Positions 5,981 through 14,900 of a stretch of 22,787 nucleotides of DNA are shown in pieces. Below the pieces are notes generated by a model that had not been told where the DNA came from, did not search any database, and saw nothing but the letters and a program-made list of their open reading frames with translations. The translations under genes and the position numbers were made by a program. Origin of the DNA: an uncultured Bacteroidota bacterium (GTDB taxonomy: Bacteria; Bacteroidota; Bacteroidia; Chitinophagales; Saprospiraceae); assembly GCA_937952445.1 (NCBI GenBank), contig CALGAA010000076.1, positions 1-22,787 on the forward strand, given 5' to 3'. Each line of letters opens with the position of its first letter. Positions within the stretch are counted from its first letter, which is position 1.

Positions 5981-8656
5981 ATGTCGCTGAATATTTGGAA
6001 CTCCGGAATCTTTTATTTGTCGATTGTCCTAATCACCGGACTTGTATCCTGTCAGGAAGAATGGCCTCCCTGTGAACCCAGACAAGACGATCCATATACT
6101 GCTTATTCCGATTCCCTTCGCGGTACACTTCAATGGCCGGACGACCTGCTGATCAATGTGTTTTCGGGCCCTGAACTGACGCCCAGCCCGGCCTGTATGG
6201 CAGTGGCACCGACCGGAGAGGTTTACGTGGGTGTCGATATGATCGGTTCGTTGGGCAAGGAAATGGGACAGGGTAAAATTGTGCGGTTCGTCGATTGCAA
6301 CCAGGATGGCATCGCAGATTCGTATACCATCTTCGCAGAATTGGATGACCCCCGCGGCATCATTGCGATCGATGAAAAGGTTTTTGTACTCCACACCACG
6401 TTTTCACCCGAAACGCAAAAGGCCGATGGCATGGATCTGGTTGTCCTTGAAGATCGGGATGGCGATGGAATCGCAGACGGACCTGCCCAGCCTCTCATTG
6501 AAAACATTTGTTCCCCCAAATTTTTACAGGACCGGGGAACCGACCACGCTACGAACGGGATCCGAATGGGGATCGATGGCTGGATATACATCTCGGTTGG
6601 GGATTTTGGGTTTACTGACGCGGTGGATCGGGAGGGTACCAGGCTGACTTTGTTGGGAGGGGGGATCGTCCGGGTGCGGCCCGATGGAACGGAAATGGAA
6701 CTGTATACTACAGGTATGCGCAACATTTACGACGTCGCCATAGATCCATTTATGAACATTTTTACAAGAGGAAATACCAACGACGGGGGTGGTTGGAACA
6801 TCCGGTTTAGTCACCACATCCAATCCGGGGAATACGGGTATCCGATGTTGTTCAAAAATTTTACCGAAGAAATTATTCCAGGGCTGGTCGATCTTGGTGG
6901 GGGTTCTGGTACGGGAGCGTTGTATCTGGATGACGACCGGTGGCCTCAGGCTTATGACCGGATGCCTTTAATGGCCGATTGGGGTCGGAGTTATTTGTAT
7001 ATGCATCCGGTCACCCCGGATCGGGGAAGCTTTACCCAGAAGGTGGAAGAATTTATCCAATTGCCCCAGATCACCGATGTGGACATTGATGCATCGGGCA
7101 TCATGTACCTTTCTGCCTGGGATGGCGCAGGCTACTCTGGAAGTTCGGAAAAGGGATTTACAGTGCGGGTCGTGCCGGAAGGATTCACTCCACAACCTTT
7201 CCGTAGTTTGGCCGATGCAAAAGTTTCCCGATTGCTGGAAGTGCTCCAATCGGGGAGTGGAGTCGCACGACAATATGCCTCCTACCAATTGGTGCAGCGA
7301 GGGAATTCCCGCACGGCATCCCGGGTGTGGGGGGTAACCAGGAATACCAATCTCCCTCTCGAGGTTCGGGTGGCTGCATTATATACATACGCTCAGATGA
7401 CGGGCGAGAAAGGACTGGAAAAAATAGCTGGATTGGCTGGTGAAGAAGCGATGAAAGAGCACGTCCTTCGGGCGATGACGGATCGACTTGGTACAGTGGA
7501 TGCGGTTCCCATTGAGCCTTATCTGGCGGCTCTCAGCCATTCGAGTGATCGGGTGAAAAATGCAGCCATCGTTGGTCTGGGTCGTATGGGAAGAAAGGAA
7601 GCGATCCCTGAATTATTGAAAATAGAAGTGCCTGCCTCGTTTCAGTCACCGGAATTTGGAACGGAGGGACCACACGCTGATCCAAATGCTGAAATCATTT
7701 CTTCTCACCTGGCGGTCAAAACCCTGGTCCGGATGAACGCGGTGGATGAATTGCTCGATGCGGTGGAGAAAGACCAAAACCCATTGGCGATGTGGGCGCT
7801 TCGGTATATTCACCACCCTGATGTACCGCGGCGATTGATGGCATTGTACCGTGAACACCCCGACGACCTGGAATTTCGGGTGTCAATTTTGAATTTGTTA
7901 TCCAGGTTGTACCATCAGGAGGCTCCCTACGATAGTTCCTGGTGGTGGGGAACCCGACCTGACACGAGAGGGCCTTATTATGTGGGAATCGAATGGGATG
8001 CTTCCCCCCAAATCCGGGACTTTTTATTGGACACCTGGCGCAATAGTTCGGTGGATGAGAAAGAATTATTCACCTTTTTGAATACCAGGTACCGTTTGGG
8101 GATCGATCAATTTGGGCAAATCGAGGAGGATGTAGAAGAAGAGTCTGCTCCTTTGGTGGATTTGGAAAAAATCCGCAACAGAGAAGGGCAAATCGGGAAA
8201 ACGTCCATCGAGGATGTCATTCTTGCTTTGGACAAAATAGAAGGTGATGTGGAGGAAGGCCGGTTGCTGTTTGTCAAGCAAGGCTGTCAGACCTGCCATA
8301 ATCTCGATCGGAGTGCGGTAATGAAAGGGCCGTATATGGGCCAGGTGGGTTCGATCATGAACAGGCACCAGATCGCAGAATCGATATTGAAGCCGAGCGC
8401 ATCGATTTCCCAGGGATTTGGAACAGTACAAATCCGAACACGGGATGAAAAGATTTTCGTCGGTTTTGTCACGGAAGAAACTGCCGGGGAATTGGTGATT
8501 CGGAATATTGCCGGGATCGCCACCACCCTCGATAAATCTGAAATTCAGGAGAGAAAGGAACTCGAATCTTCGATGATGCCGGCAGGTTTGGCCAATTCTT
8601 TATCTTTTCATCAGTTTGCTTCCCTGGTTGATTTTTTGAAAAGCCAAACCGAATAA
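5981..8656 (+). CDS. dehydrogenase-like lipoprotein with HEAT repeats and cytochrome c domain
   Basis: From the ATG at 5981 the protein has 891 residues. A lipoprotein signal ends at Cys24 (LITGLVSC). Roughly residues 40-400 form a beta-propeller of the membrane-bound dehydrogenase type found in abundance in Planctomycetes and Verrucomicrobia (blocks such as GEVYVGVDMIG, NGIRMGIDGWIYISVGDFGF, GMRNIYDVAIDPFMNIFTRGN, and GEYGYPMLFKNF). Residues about 400-700 are HEAT-like helical repeats, with the family block WWWGTRPDTRGPYYVG. Residues about 750-890 are a c-type cytochrome domain with the heme site CQTCH at 769-773. The likely role is to oxidise a sugar or similar substrate in the periplasm and pass electrons to heme; substrate and cofactor are unknown. 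TTG at 5885 and ATG at 5903 are in frame upstream but would bury the lipoprotein signal. The SSS transporter follows on the same strand after 221 bases. Domain calls are firm; activity is inferred. Confidence 0.9.
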   Translation: MSLNIWNSGIFYLSIVLITGLVSCQEEWPPCEPRQDDPYTAYSDSLRGTLQWPDDLLINVFSGPELTPSPACMAVAPTGEVYVGVDMIGSLGKEMGQGKIVRFVDCNQDGIADSYTIFAELDDPRGIIAIDEKVFVLHTTFSPETQKADGMDLVVLEDRDGDGIADGPAQPLIENICSPKFLQDRGTDHATNGIRMGIDGWIYISVGDFGFTDAVDREGTRLTLLGGGIVRVRPDGTEMELYTTGMRNIYDVAIDPFMNIFTRGNTNDGGGWNIRFSHHIQSGEYGYPMLFKNFTEEIIPGLVDLGGGSGTGALYLDDDRWPQAYDRMPLMADWGRSYLYMHPVTPDRGSFTQKVEEFIQLPQITDVDIDASGIMYLSAWDGAGYSGSSEKGFTVRVVPEGFTPQPFRSLADAKVSRLLEVLQSGSGVARQYASYQLVQRGNSRTASRVWGVTRNTNLPLEVRVAALYTYAQMTGEKGLEKIAGLAGEEAMKEHVLRAMTDRLGTVDAVPIEPYLAALSHSSDRVKNAAIVGLGRMGRKEAIPELLKIEVPASFQSPEFGTEGPHADPNAEIISSHLAVKTLVRMNAVDELLDAVEKDQNPLAMWALRYIHHPDVPRRLMALYREHPDDLEFRVSILNLLSRLYHQEAPYDSSWWWGTRPDTRGPYYVGIEWDASPQIRDFLLDTWRNSSVDEKELFTFLNTRYRLGIDQFGQIEEDVEEESAPLVDLEKIRNREGQIGKTSIEDVILALDKIEGDVEEGRLLFVKQGCQTCHNLDRSAVMKGPYMGQVGSIMNRHQIAESILKPSASISQGFGTVQIRTRDEKIFVGFVTEETAGELVIRNIAGIATTLDKSEIQERKELESSMMPAGLANSLSFHQFASLVDFLKSQTE

Positions 8657-8877
8657 ATGGAATCCAAAGAAAGTATCAATTCGAGAAATTATAATATTAT
8701 CTTATAATCAAATTGTTGATTTTGCTCTAAAATTGGAGTGGAATGGATAGGATATTGTTGATATTATAATATTTTTACTTTTCCTATAAACGCCGATGCG
8801 CTCTTCTGATTCACCTTGCACCCAGAAGTAGGCGCCGGGAGGAATTGATAAAAATAATTGAGCAAAGCCTGACCTTC
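8657..8877. other. AT-rich intergenic region with short repeats
   Basis: The sequence between the cytochrome lipoprotein and the symporter contains an 11-base direct repeat, ATTATAATATT, at 8688-8698 and 8763-8773, and weak AT-only hairpins (8688-8708 and 8706-8721). These may act as a weak terminator or an AT-rich promoter region. No TAnnTTTG match was found. Confidence 0.35.
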
Positions 8878-10365
8878 ATGACAACCCTGGATTATATACT
8901 TTTTTTTACATACCTGACTGGTGTCGTAGTAATTGGGGCTTCCTTTTACTCCAGAAACAAAACTTCTGAAGCTTTTACAACCGGAAATCATCAATTTCCG
9001 GCCTGGGCGGTGACCTTATCCATTTTTGCCACATTTGTAAGCAGTATTAGTTATCTCGCACTTCCCGGGAGCGCTTACTCCGGGAATTGGAATGTATTTG
9101 TCTTTAGCTTGTCCATTCCGATCGCCTGTATAATAGCTGTAAAGTATTTCGTCCCCTTATATCGCAGAGTGAATAGCCCATCCGCGTACACATTTTTGGA
9201 AAACAGGTTTGGTGTATGGGCGCGCATTTATGTGTCTGCATGTTATCTTTTGACCCAGGTGATGCGAATTGGCACTATATTATATTTACTGGCGATTACC
9301 ATACACACGATTACGGATTGGAATATTCCATTTATTATACTTCTCACCGGGCTGAGCGTATTGGTTTATTCGTTGATGGGCGGAATACAAGCGGTTATAT
9401 GGACCGATGCTGTTCAAGCCATTGTGTTGATCGGAGGTGCAATGGTCTGTCTGGTATTTTTACTCGTAAACATCCCTGGCGGTTGGAATACGTTTATTGA
9501 AATAGGTCAGGAAAATGATAAATTTTCACTGGGTAGTTTCGGTTTGGAACTCGATGAACCCACGTTCTGGGTAGTGTTGATCTATGGGTTATTTATCAAT
9601 CTGCAAAATTTTGGAATTGACCAGAATTATGTTCAGCGCTATGTTGCTTCCTCTTCCGACGCCAACGCCGGGAAATCTGCATTGTGGGGTGGTTTAATAT
9701 ACATTCCCGTGTCGTTCTTGTTTTTGGTAATTGGCACTTTGTTATACGTATATTACCAATCCGGCGGTGGTCAGCTTCCGCCTGAATTAATGACAGAAGG
9801 TCAGGGGGATAAAATATTTCCATATTTCATAGTCGAAGCGCTTCCACCGGGATTGACCGGTATCCTGATTTCGTCGATTTTTGCTGCTGGAATGAGTACG
9901 GTGTCCACTAGTTTAAACAGTGGGGCCACGGTGATTTACACCGATTATTATCAGCGGTTTTTCGGCCATAAATATGAGAAAGATAATTCCATGCGTGTGT
10001 TATATATTGCTTCTGTGGTCCTGGCGGTTTTGGGCATAATGGTAGCTCTGGCCATGATCAACGTAAAAAGTGCTTTGGATGCATGGTGGTCACTTGCTTC
10101 GATTTTTAGCGGGGGAATGCTCGGTTTGTTTCTGCTTGGTGCATTCGCCAAAGGGACCACTCAGGTGGGGGCTATTGCCGGTGTTATTGCTGGTATATTG
10201 CTCATTGTGTATTTGAATATTGTGCCCTTTTTTACCGGAGCCTCAACGGGTTTGCACAATTATTTGACCATCGTTCTGGCTACTTCGCTGATCTTTTTGG
10301 TCGGATTTTTGGTCTCGGCATTCGCAGGAAAAGGGAAGAAGCCCGGGTCTGATGATCTAAAGTAA
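8878..10365 (+). CDS. sodium/solute symporter, SSS family
   Basis: This 495-residue inner-membrane protein has about thirteen hydrophobic segments and reads as a member of the solute:sodium symporter family (SGLT/PutP/NanT type). Typical features are the N-terminal LDYILFFTYLTGVVVIG, the early block FTTGNHQFPAWAVTLSIFATFVSSISYL (membrane segments 1-2), YSLMGGIQAVIWTDAVQ (the family's GG-x-x-A-V-x-WTD-x-x-Q element) and IFAAGMSTVSTSLNSGATVIYTDYYQRF near residue 340. It would use the sodium gradient to import a small organic solute such as a sugar or sugar acid; the substrate is not readable. The ATG at 8878 gives the usual short N-terminus; a TTG at 8845 would add eleven residues. It lies downstream of the cytochrome lipoprotein and converges on the AraC gene, with a hairpin between them. 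Confidence 0.92.
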   Translation: MTTLDYILFFTYLTGVVVIGASFYSRNKTSEAFTTGNHQFPAWAVTLSIFATFVSSISYLALPGSAYSGNWNVFVFSLSIPIACIIAVKYFVPLYRRVNSPSAYTFLENRFGVWARIYVSACYLLTQVMRIGTILYLLAITIHTITDWNIPFIILLTGLSVLVYSLMGGIQAVIWTDAVQAIVLIGGAMVCLVFLLVNIPGGWNTFIEIGQENDKFSLGSFGLELDEPTFWVVLIYGLFINLQNFGIDQNYVQRYVASSSDANAGKSALWGGLIYIPVSFLFLVIGTLLYVYYQSGGGQLPPELMTEGQGDKIFPYFIVEALPPGLTGILISSIFAAGMSTVSTSLNSGATVIYTDYYQRFFGHKYEKDNSMRVLYIASVVLAVLGIMVALAMINVKSALDAWWSLASIFSGGMLGLFLLGAFAKGTTQVGAIAGVIAGILLIVYLNIVPFFTGASTGLHNYLTIVLATSLIFLVGFLVSAFAGKGKKPGSDDLK

Positions 10366-10439
10366 CAGAGCCATCTACAAGGTCACTTAGGAACTAAGAT
10401 ATCACGAATTTAATGCCCGGCGCCACCATATTAACCGCG

Positions 10440-10467
10440 CAGTTCGATCAATCCTTGATCCGAACTG
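10440..10467. terminator. hairpin between convergent symporter and AraC genes
   Basis: CAGTTCGATCAA (10440-10451) pairs with TTGATCCGAACTG (10455-10467) through a 3-base loop, with one bulged base in a 12-pair stem. It lies in the 151-base gap between two genes that read toward each other, where a bidirectional terminator is expected. No T-run follows on either strand, so intrinsic termination is not certain. Confidence 0.5.
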
Positions 10468-10516
10468 AATCGCAAATAAAAACACGTACAGAAGGTAATG
10501 GATCTATGTACAGCAG

Positions 10517-11440
10517 TTATGATTGTTGCTTTAAATCGGTGATTACATTTGGGTGCATCCGCTCAGTTTGATTTTTTTCACTGTACTCTTTATAATATTG
10601 ACTGGGCGACAAGCCGGTAAATTCTTTAAACTTCCTATTGAAATTGGACACATTATTGAAACCGCTTTCGTAGCAAATTTGATTGATATTGAGGTTGTTT
10701 TCCAGGAGAAGTTTGCAAGCATAACCTACTCGAAGCTCTGTGACAAATTCGATGTAGGTTTTGGAAGTCCTCTTTTTAAAATACCGGCAAAAATAATTGG
10801 GACTGATGTGTACGTGTTTCGCAACTTCCTGGATGGTAATTCCATTTTTGAAATTGCTGAGCGTGTATTGATAGATTTCATTGATTTTATCGTTGGGATC
10901 ACTTTTATACTGATCCACAAAACCCTGGCTGGCCAGATACCGAATTTCTTTGGACTGGGCGATAATATCCAGCATTGCCAGGAGGTGAATCACCCGCTGG
11001 GCTCTCTTTAAATACAAGATTTCCTCCATCATATCGATAATGCGGTCGTGCGTACTGCCCAGAATCTGAAATCCACGGGTGGACATACGGAGAAGTTGCC
11101 TGATGTGGCGATTTTCGGCAATATCCAGAAAATCTTTACCCCAAAAATCTTCGCGGAAATGAATGGCGATAGATTCGACGTGGTGATTGCTGTCCTGTTG
11201 GAAATATATATCATCGTTGCGCCACATATGGGGCAAATTTGACCCAAGGAGAATGAGGTCCCCATCCGTGAAACGCTCAATACTATCTCCGGCCAACCGG
11301 GTCCCGGAGCTTTTACGGATGTAGGTCAATTCTATTTCAGGGTGATAATGCCAGTAATTGTACAAAAAAGGATATATATTTTCCCGTACACTGAACGAGT
11401 GTTCGGCGTTGGAATCAACTTTTCTTAAAATAGGCTTCAT
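10517..11440 (-). CDS. AraC-family transcriptional regulator
   Basis: This 307-residue cytoplasmic regulator has an N-terminal cupin-like sensing domain (YWHYHPEIELTYI at 29-41, then GDLILLGSNLPHMWRND at 60-76) and a C-terminal AraC-type DNA-binding domain at about 190-286. The latter has two helix-turn-helix units: TIQEVAKHVHISPNYFCRYFKK and NINQICYESGFNNVSNFNRKFKEFTGLSPSQYY, the second being the family signature. Such proteins usually activate nearby catabolic genes when the cupin binds a small sugar. It is divergent from the SusC/SusD operon across a gap with several repeats, so that operon is the best target. The start ATG at 11440 places MKPILRKV directly ahead of the cupin. Unlike the hybrid two-component or SusR regulators common in gut Bacteroides, this is a one-component sensor that should read an intracellular ligand. 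Confidence 0.93.
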   Translation of the reverse strand: MKPILRKVDSNAEHSFSVRENIYPFLYNYWHYHPEIELTYIRKSSGTRLAGDSIERFTDGDLILLGSNLPHMWRNDDIYFQQDSNHHVESIAIHFREDFWGKDFLDIAENRHIRQLLRMSTRGFQILGSTHDRIIDMMEEILYLKRAQRVIHLLAMLDIIAQSKEIRYLASQGFVDQYKSDPNDKINEIYQYTLSNFKNGITIQEVAKHVHISPNYFCRYFKKRTSKTYIEFVTELRVGYACKLLLENNLNINQICYESGFNNVSNFNRKFKEFTGLSPSQYYKEYSEKNQTERMHPNVITDLKQQS

Positions 11441-11480
11441 AATAATATTTTTATTCCTCCGTCCTGTTCACTTCCTCTTT

Positions 11481-11499
11481 CCAGACCTGCCTGGTCAGG
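11481..11499. promoter_or_regulatory. imperfect palindrome near AraC start
   Basis: CCAGACCTGCCTGGTCAGG has arms CC-x-GACC and GGTC-x-GG around a central base. It sits 41-59 bases upstream of the AraC start codon, a position suited to autoregulation. Symmetry is the only evidence. Confidence 0.35.
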
Positions 11500-11766
11500 A
11501 ACACATCAATTCGGGGTATAGTGAGTGTTAATAATCAGGCGTTAACAACCGCAACCTTTGACAATATAATAGTTGGCTTAGTATGAAATTAACCTAACTT
11601 TTGTTGGTCTTTACTTCGGTTGTAATCTTGTGTTAACCCCTTGTTTGTCAAGTTTTTTACGGGAAGCCAATATAATATAAATTATGGATAAAATATACAC
11701 AAATTAGTGGAAAATTCCGCCTTATGTTTGTCTTAACACAGATTAAGGTGATAATATCTTGTCTGT

Positions 11767-11786
11767 GAATTAATACTGAATTAATA
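11767..11786. repeat. tandem 9-base repeat, candidate regulator half-sites
   Basis: GAATTAATA occurs at 11767-11775 and again at 11778-11786, two bases apart, so the copies repeat every 11 bases, about one helical turn. AraC proteins typically bind direct repeats on one DNA face. The site is about 190 bases upstream of susC, and the sequence is AT-rich, so chance is possible. Confidence 0.35.
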
Positions 11787-11974
11787 GGAAATGGACTACT
11801 TTGCGGTCTGAAAAATAGGTAAAATACTACACTCAGGCATTTATGTCGGAAATTTAGTGGACAGGATGGCGATTGAAACTAGCTAACCCCAGGCTGTTGT
11901 CATTTGCTGGATTTTATTGGAAAATTTGGGGATTTTGTATCGCGCCTAATTAGTACAAATATAAAAATACAATT

Positions 11975-14900
11975 ATGATGAAACACAGACTTAGAAACTG
12001 CTGGAGCACCTTAATGGTTCTGGCATTGATGTTGTCGATACCGCTTGTAGTCCATAGCCGGGATCTCCCCGTGGACCGCATAACGGGTCAGATTACCGAT
12101 CAAAACAACGAACCCCTGATCGGTGTCAACGTCCTTGTAAAGGGTACTTCGAAAGGGACATCAACCGATTTTGATGGGATGTACACCCTCGAAGATGTGG
12201 ATGATGACGCTGTCCTGGTTATTACTTACGTGGGTTTCACCACCCAGGAAGTGAATGTGGATGGCCGGTCGACCATAAACGTTGTTTTGGAGCCTAGTTC
12301 ACAAACCCTGGATCAGGTCGTCGTGACCGCTTTGGGGGTCTCCCGGGATAAAAAATCGCTGGGATACGCGGTGGAGGAAATCGATGGTAGTGCCCTGAAT
12401 CAGGTTGTTCAGGAAAACGTTCTCAACGGACTTTCAGGTAAAGTTTCCGGTGTGGCAATCAATTCAACCGGGGGGGCAGCGACCTCTTCGGTCAGTATGA
12501 TTATCCGGGGTGCCTCTTCGCTCACAGGAGACAATCAACCGTTGTTTGTCATCGATGGTGTGCCGGTCAGCAATTCCCTGAGCGGGAACACCTCTCAGGT
12601 CGGTGACCGAAACATCGTGGATTATGGAAACGCGATTTCGGATTTAAACCCTGCAGACATTGAAAATGTGTCCATCCTGAAAGGGGCGGGTGCAGCTGCA
12701 TTGTACGGATCACGGGCCGGTAACGGTGTGGTATTGATTACGACCAAATCTGGTCAGAAAAATCAGAAAATGCGGGTTTCTGTGAATACCAGTACGGTAT
12801 TTGACAAGCCGTATAAGTATTTGAAAACACACAGCTCGTTTGCTACCGGGGTTACACCGTTTACCTCCGAACAATGGCAGCAGTTGACTGGTGGACCCCT
12901 GGTGATCGATGAAGGAAGTGCTGCGCGCCTGGGACCACAACTCGATATCGGACAAAATGCGATCCAGTGGAACAGCCCGTTGGATGAGAATGGGAACCCG
13001 ATCCCCACGCCTTTGGTATCATATCCCAACAACGTGGCCAATTTTGTACAAACCGGTATAACCAATACCAATAACATCGCCATCAGTGGAGGAGGTTCCA
13101 ACAGTTCTTTCCGGGTGTCGTATACTAATATGAACAACCGGGGAATCGTGCCCAGCTCAGATATGTTCCGAAACTCGCTCAACGTTAGTGGAACATACGA
13201 CGTGACATCCAAATTGAGCTTCAGCACCAACGTCAACGTAGGCCGCTCCAATTCCAATTCCGTCCCGGCCAATAACCGGGGAACCAACCCATTGCAGTGG
13301 GCGTATGCAGTAGCTCCTCATATCAATATTTTAGATCTTAAGGAGTACTGGGAAGAAGGTCAGGTAGATATTCAACAGCGAAATGTACCCGATCACAACA
13401 ACCCATGGTTCCTTGCTCACGAAGTCAAGAACGCCTTTACCCGGGACCGGGTATTCGGTAATATGGCTGTCGATTACAAGTTGACTCCTGAACTGACAGC
13501 GAGTTTTGTATATGCGATGGACCGATACAATGAACATCGAACCAACCAAATTCCATTTAGTGAAAACCGGAATGCGAATGGTATTTATGGGGTGACGAAT
13601 ATGAACCGTATGGAAGGTAACACCTCCGTAAACCTGGCTTATGATAAGTACTTCGAAAACTTCTCATTACGCGCCTCCATTGGTGGAAACTCGATGTTTC
13701 AAACCTATAATTCAAATACTACAGCTTCCAGTCGTGGTGGACTCGTTATCCCGGGCCTATTTACCCTGTCCAATATCACCCCGGCGAATCTTCAGTACAG
13801 CAATTACCGAAGCGAAAAGGCTATTTACAGCGTCTATGGTATGGCGAGCCTTGGCTTCCAGGATATGTTGTATTTGGACGTAACCGCCCGAAACGATTGG
13901 TCCAGTACATTGCCCGAAGCGAACAGATCCTATTTTTACCCCAGTGTGACGCTTAGTGCCTTGTTGAACAACATCTTCCAGATGAGTGATCAAATCGACA
14001 TGATTAAGCTTCGCGGAGGATGGGCTCAGGTAGGAAATGATACGGGTCCGTACAGATTGCAATCCACGCTGGGCAACTCCGGCGCATGGAACGGGGTAAC
14101 CCGATTGAGCACCTCCGGTACTTTATTGTCCCCGGACTTAAAACCAGAAATCATCACCTCCATCGAGGTCGGTACCGAATGGATCCTTTTCCGCGACAAG
14201 TTCCGATTTGAAGCAACCTATTACACATCGGATAATGAAAACCAAATTTTGTCCCTTGCTCTGCCTCAATCTTCCGGTTATGAAAGTAAATTGATCAATG
14301 CCGGGTTGGTGAGCAGTCGGGGTGTGGAGTTATCTGTTGGTTCAACCGTTTTCTCAAACAACGATTTTTCCTGGGACGTCGATTTCAATTACACATTTAA
14401 TCGCACAAGGATTGAAGAATTGGCTGAAGGAATTGAATTTATCAATTTCTGGACCGATGCAAAAGGAGGAGCCTATACCTGGGTAGGAGAGGATATCGGA
14501 AATATTTACGACCAAAAACTCCTGACCGTAGAAGATCCAAAATCGGAATATTACGGATGGCCTATTCTGGATGGATCCGGAAGTTGGAACTATCTGGGCG
14601 GAATTAATAATCTTGTGAAAATCGGTAACTACAATCCGGATTTTACTATAGGAATGAGTACCGGACTTCGATACAAAAACTTCCGATTAAATGCGGTATT
14701 GGATTGGAGACAGGGAGGAGATTTTGTTTCTCAGACATACCGGTATGCCGAGTCTGACTTTTCCACCCAGCGCCAATTGGATAACACCATCAATCCTCAG
14801 AAAATCGATGGCAATATCGCGGATTATTTGAAAGCCAATGCGGATAAAATTATCGTCAACAACACGCCGGTGGTCGGTGGACCTATCCCGGCATGGGGCG

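Larger units (their letters stand above)
11441..11974. promoter_or_regulatory. divergent control region, AraC gene and susC
   Basis: This 534-base gap must serve both directions. It holds a 19-base imperfect palindrome (11481-11499), a CTTAA-6-TTAAG inverted repeat (11732-11747), a 9-base direct repeat with 11-base period (11767-11786), and one -7-like box TATGTTTG at 11723-11730 that lacks a good -33 partner. The last 40 bases before susC are A/T-rich, as is usual for Bacteroidota start regions. I see no gene inside it. Confidence 0.6.

Noticed and set aside
6223..6726. A 167-codon minus-strand frame inside the cytochrome lipoprotein gene
   Set aside because: It lies fully opposite a well-supported domain-bearing gene, and its product is Ser/Pro/Arg-rich with no domain features.
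8706..8721. AATCAA-ATTG-TTGATT hairpin as a terminator after the cytochrome lipoprotein
   Set aside because: The stem is only six mostly A/T pairs and the T-run is short, so it is too weak to call.
11723..11730. TATGTTTG as a susC promoter
   Set aside because: It fits the -7 pattern, but no TTTG lies 19-21 bases upstream and it is about 245 bases from the start codon.
12763..13287. A 174-codon minus-strand frame inside susC
   Set aside because: It is antisense to a secure SusC coding region and shows no protein family features.
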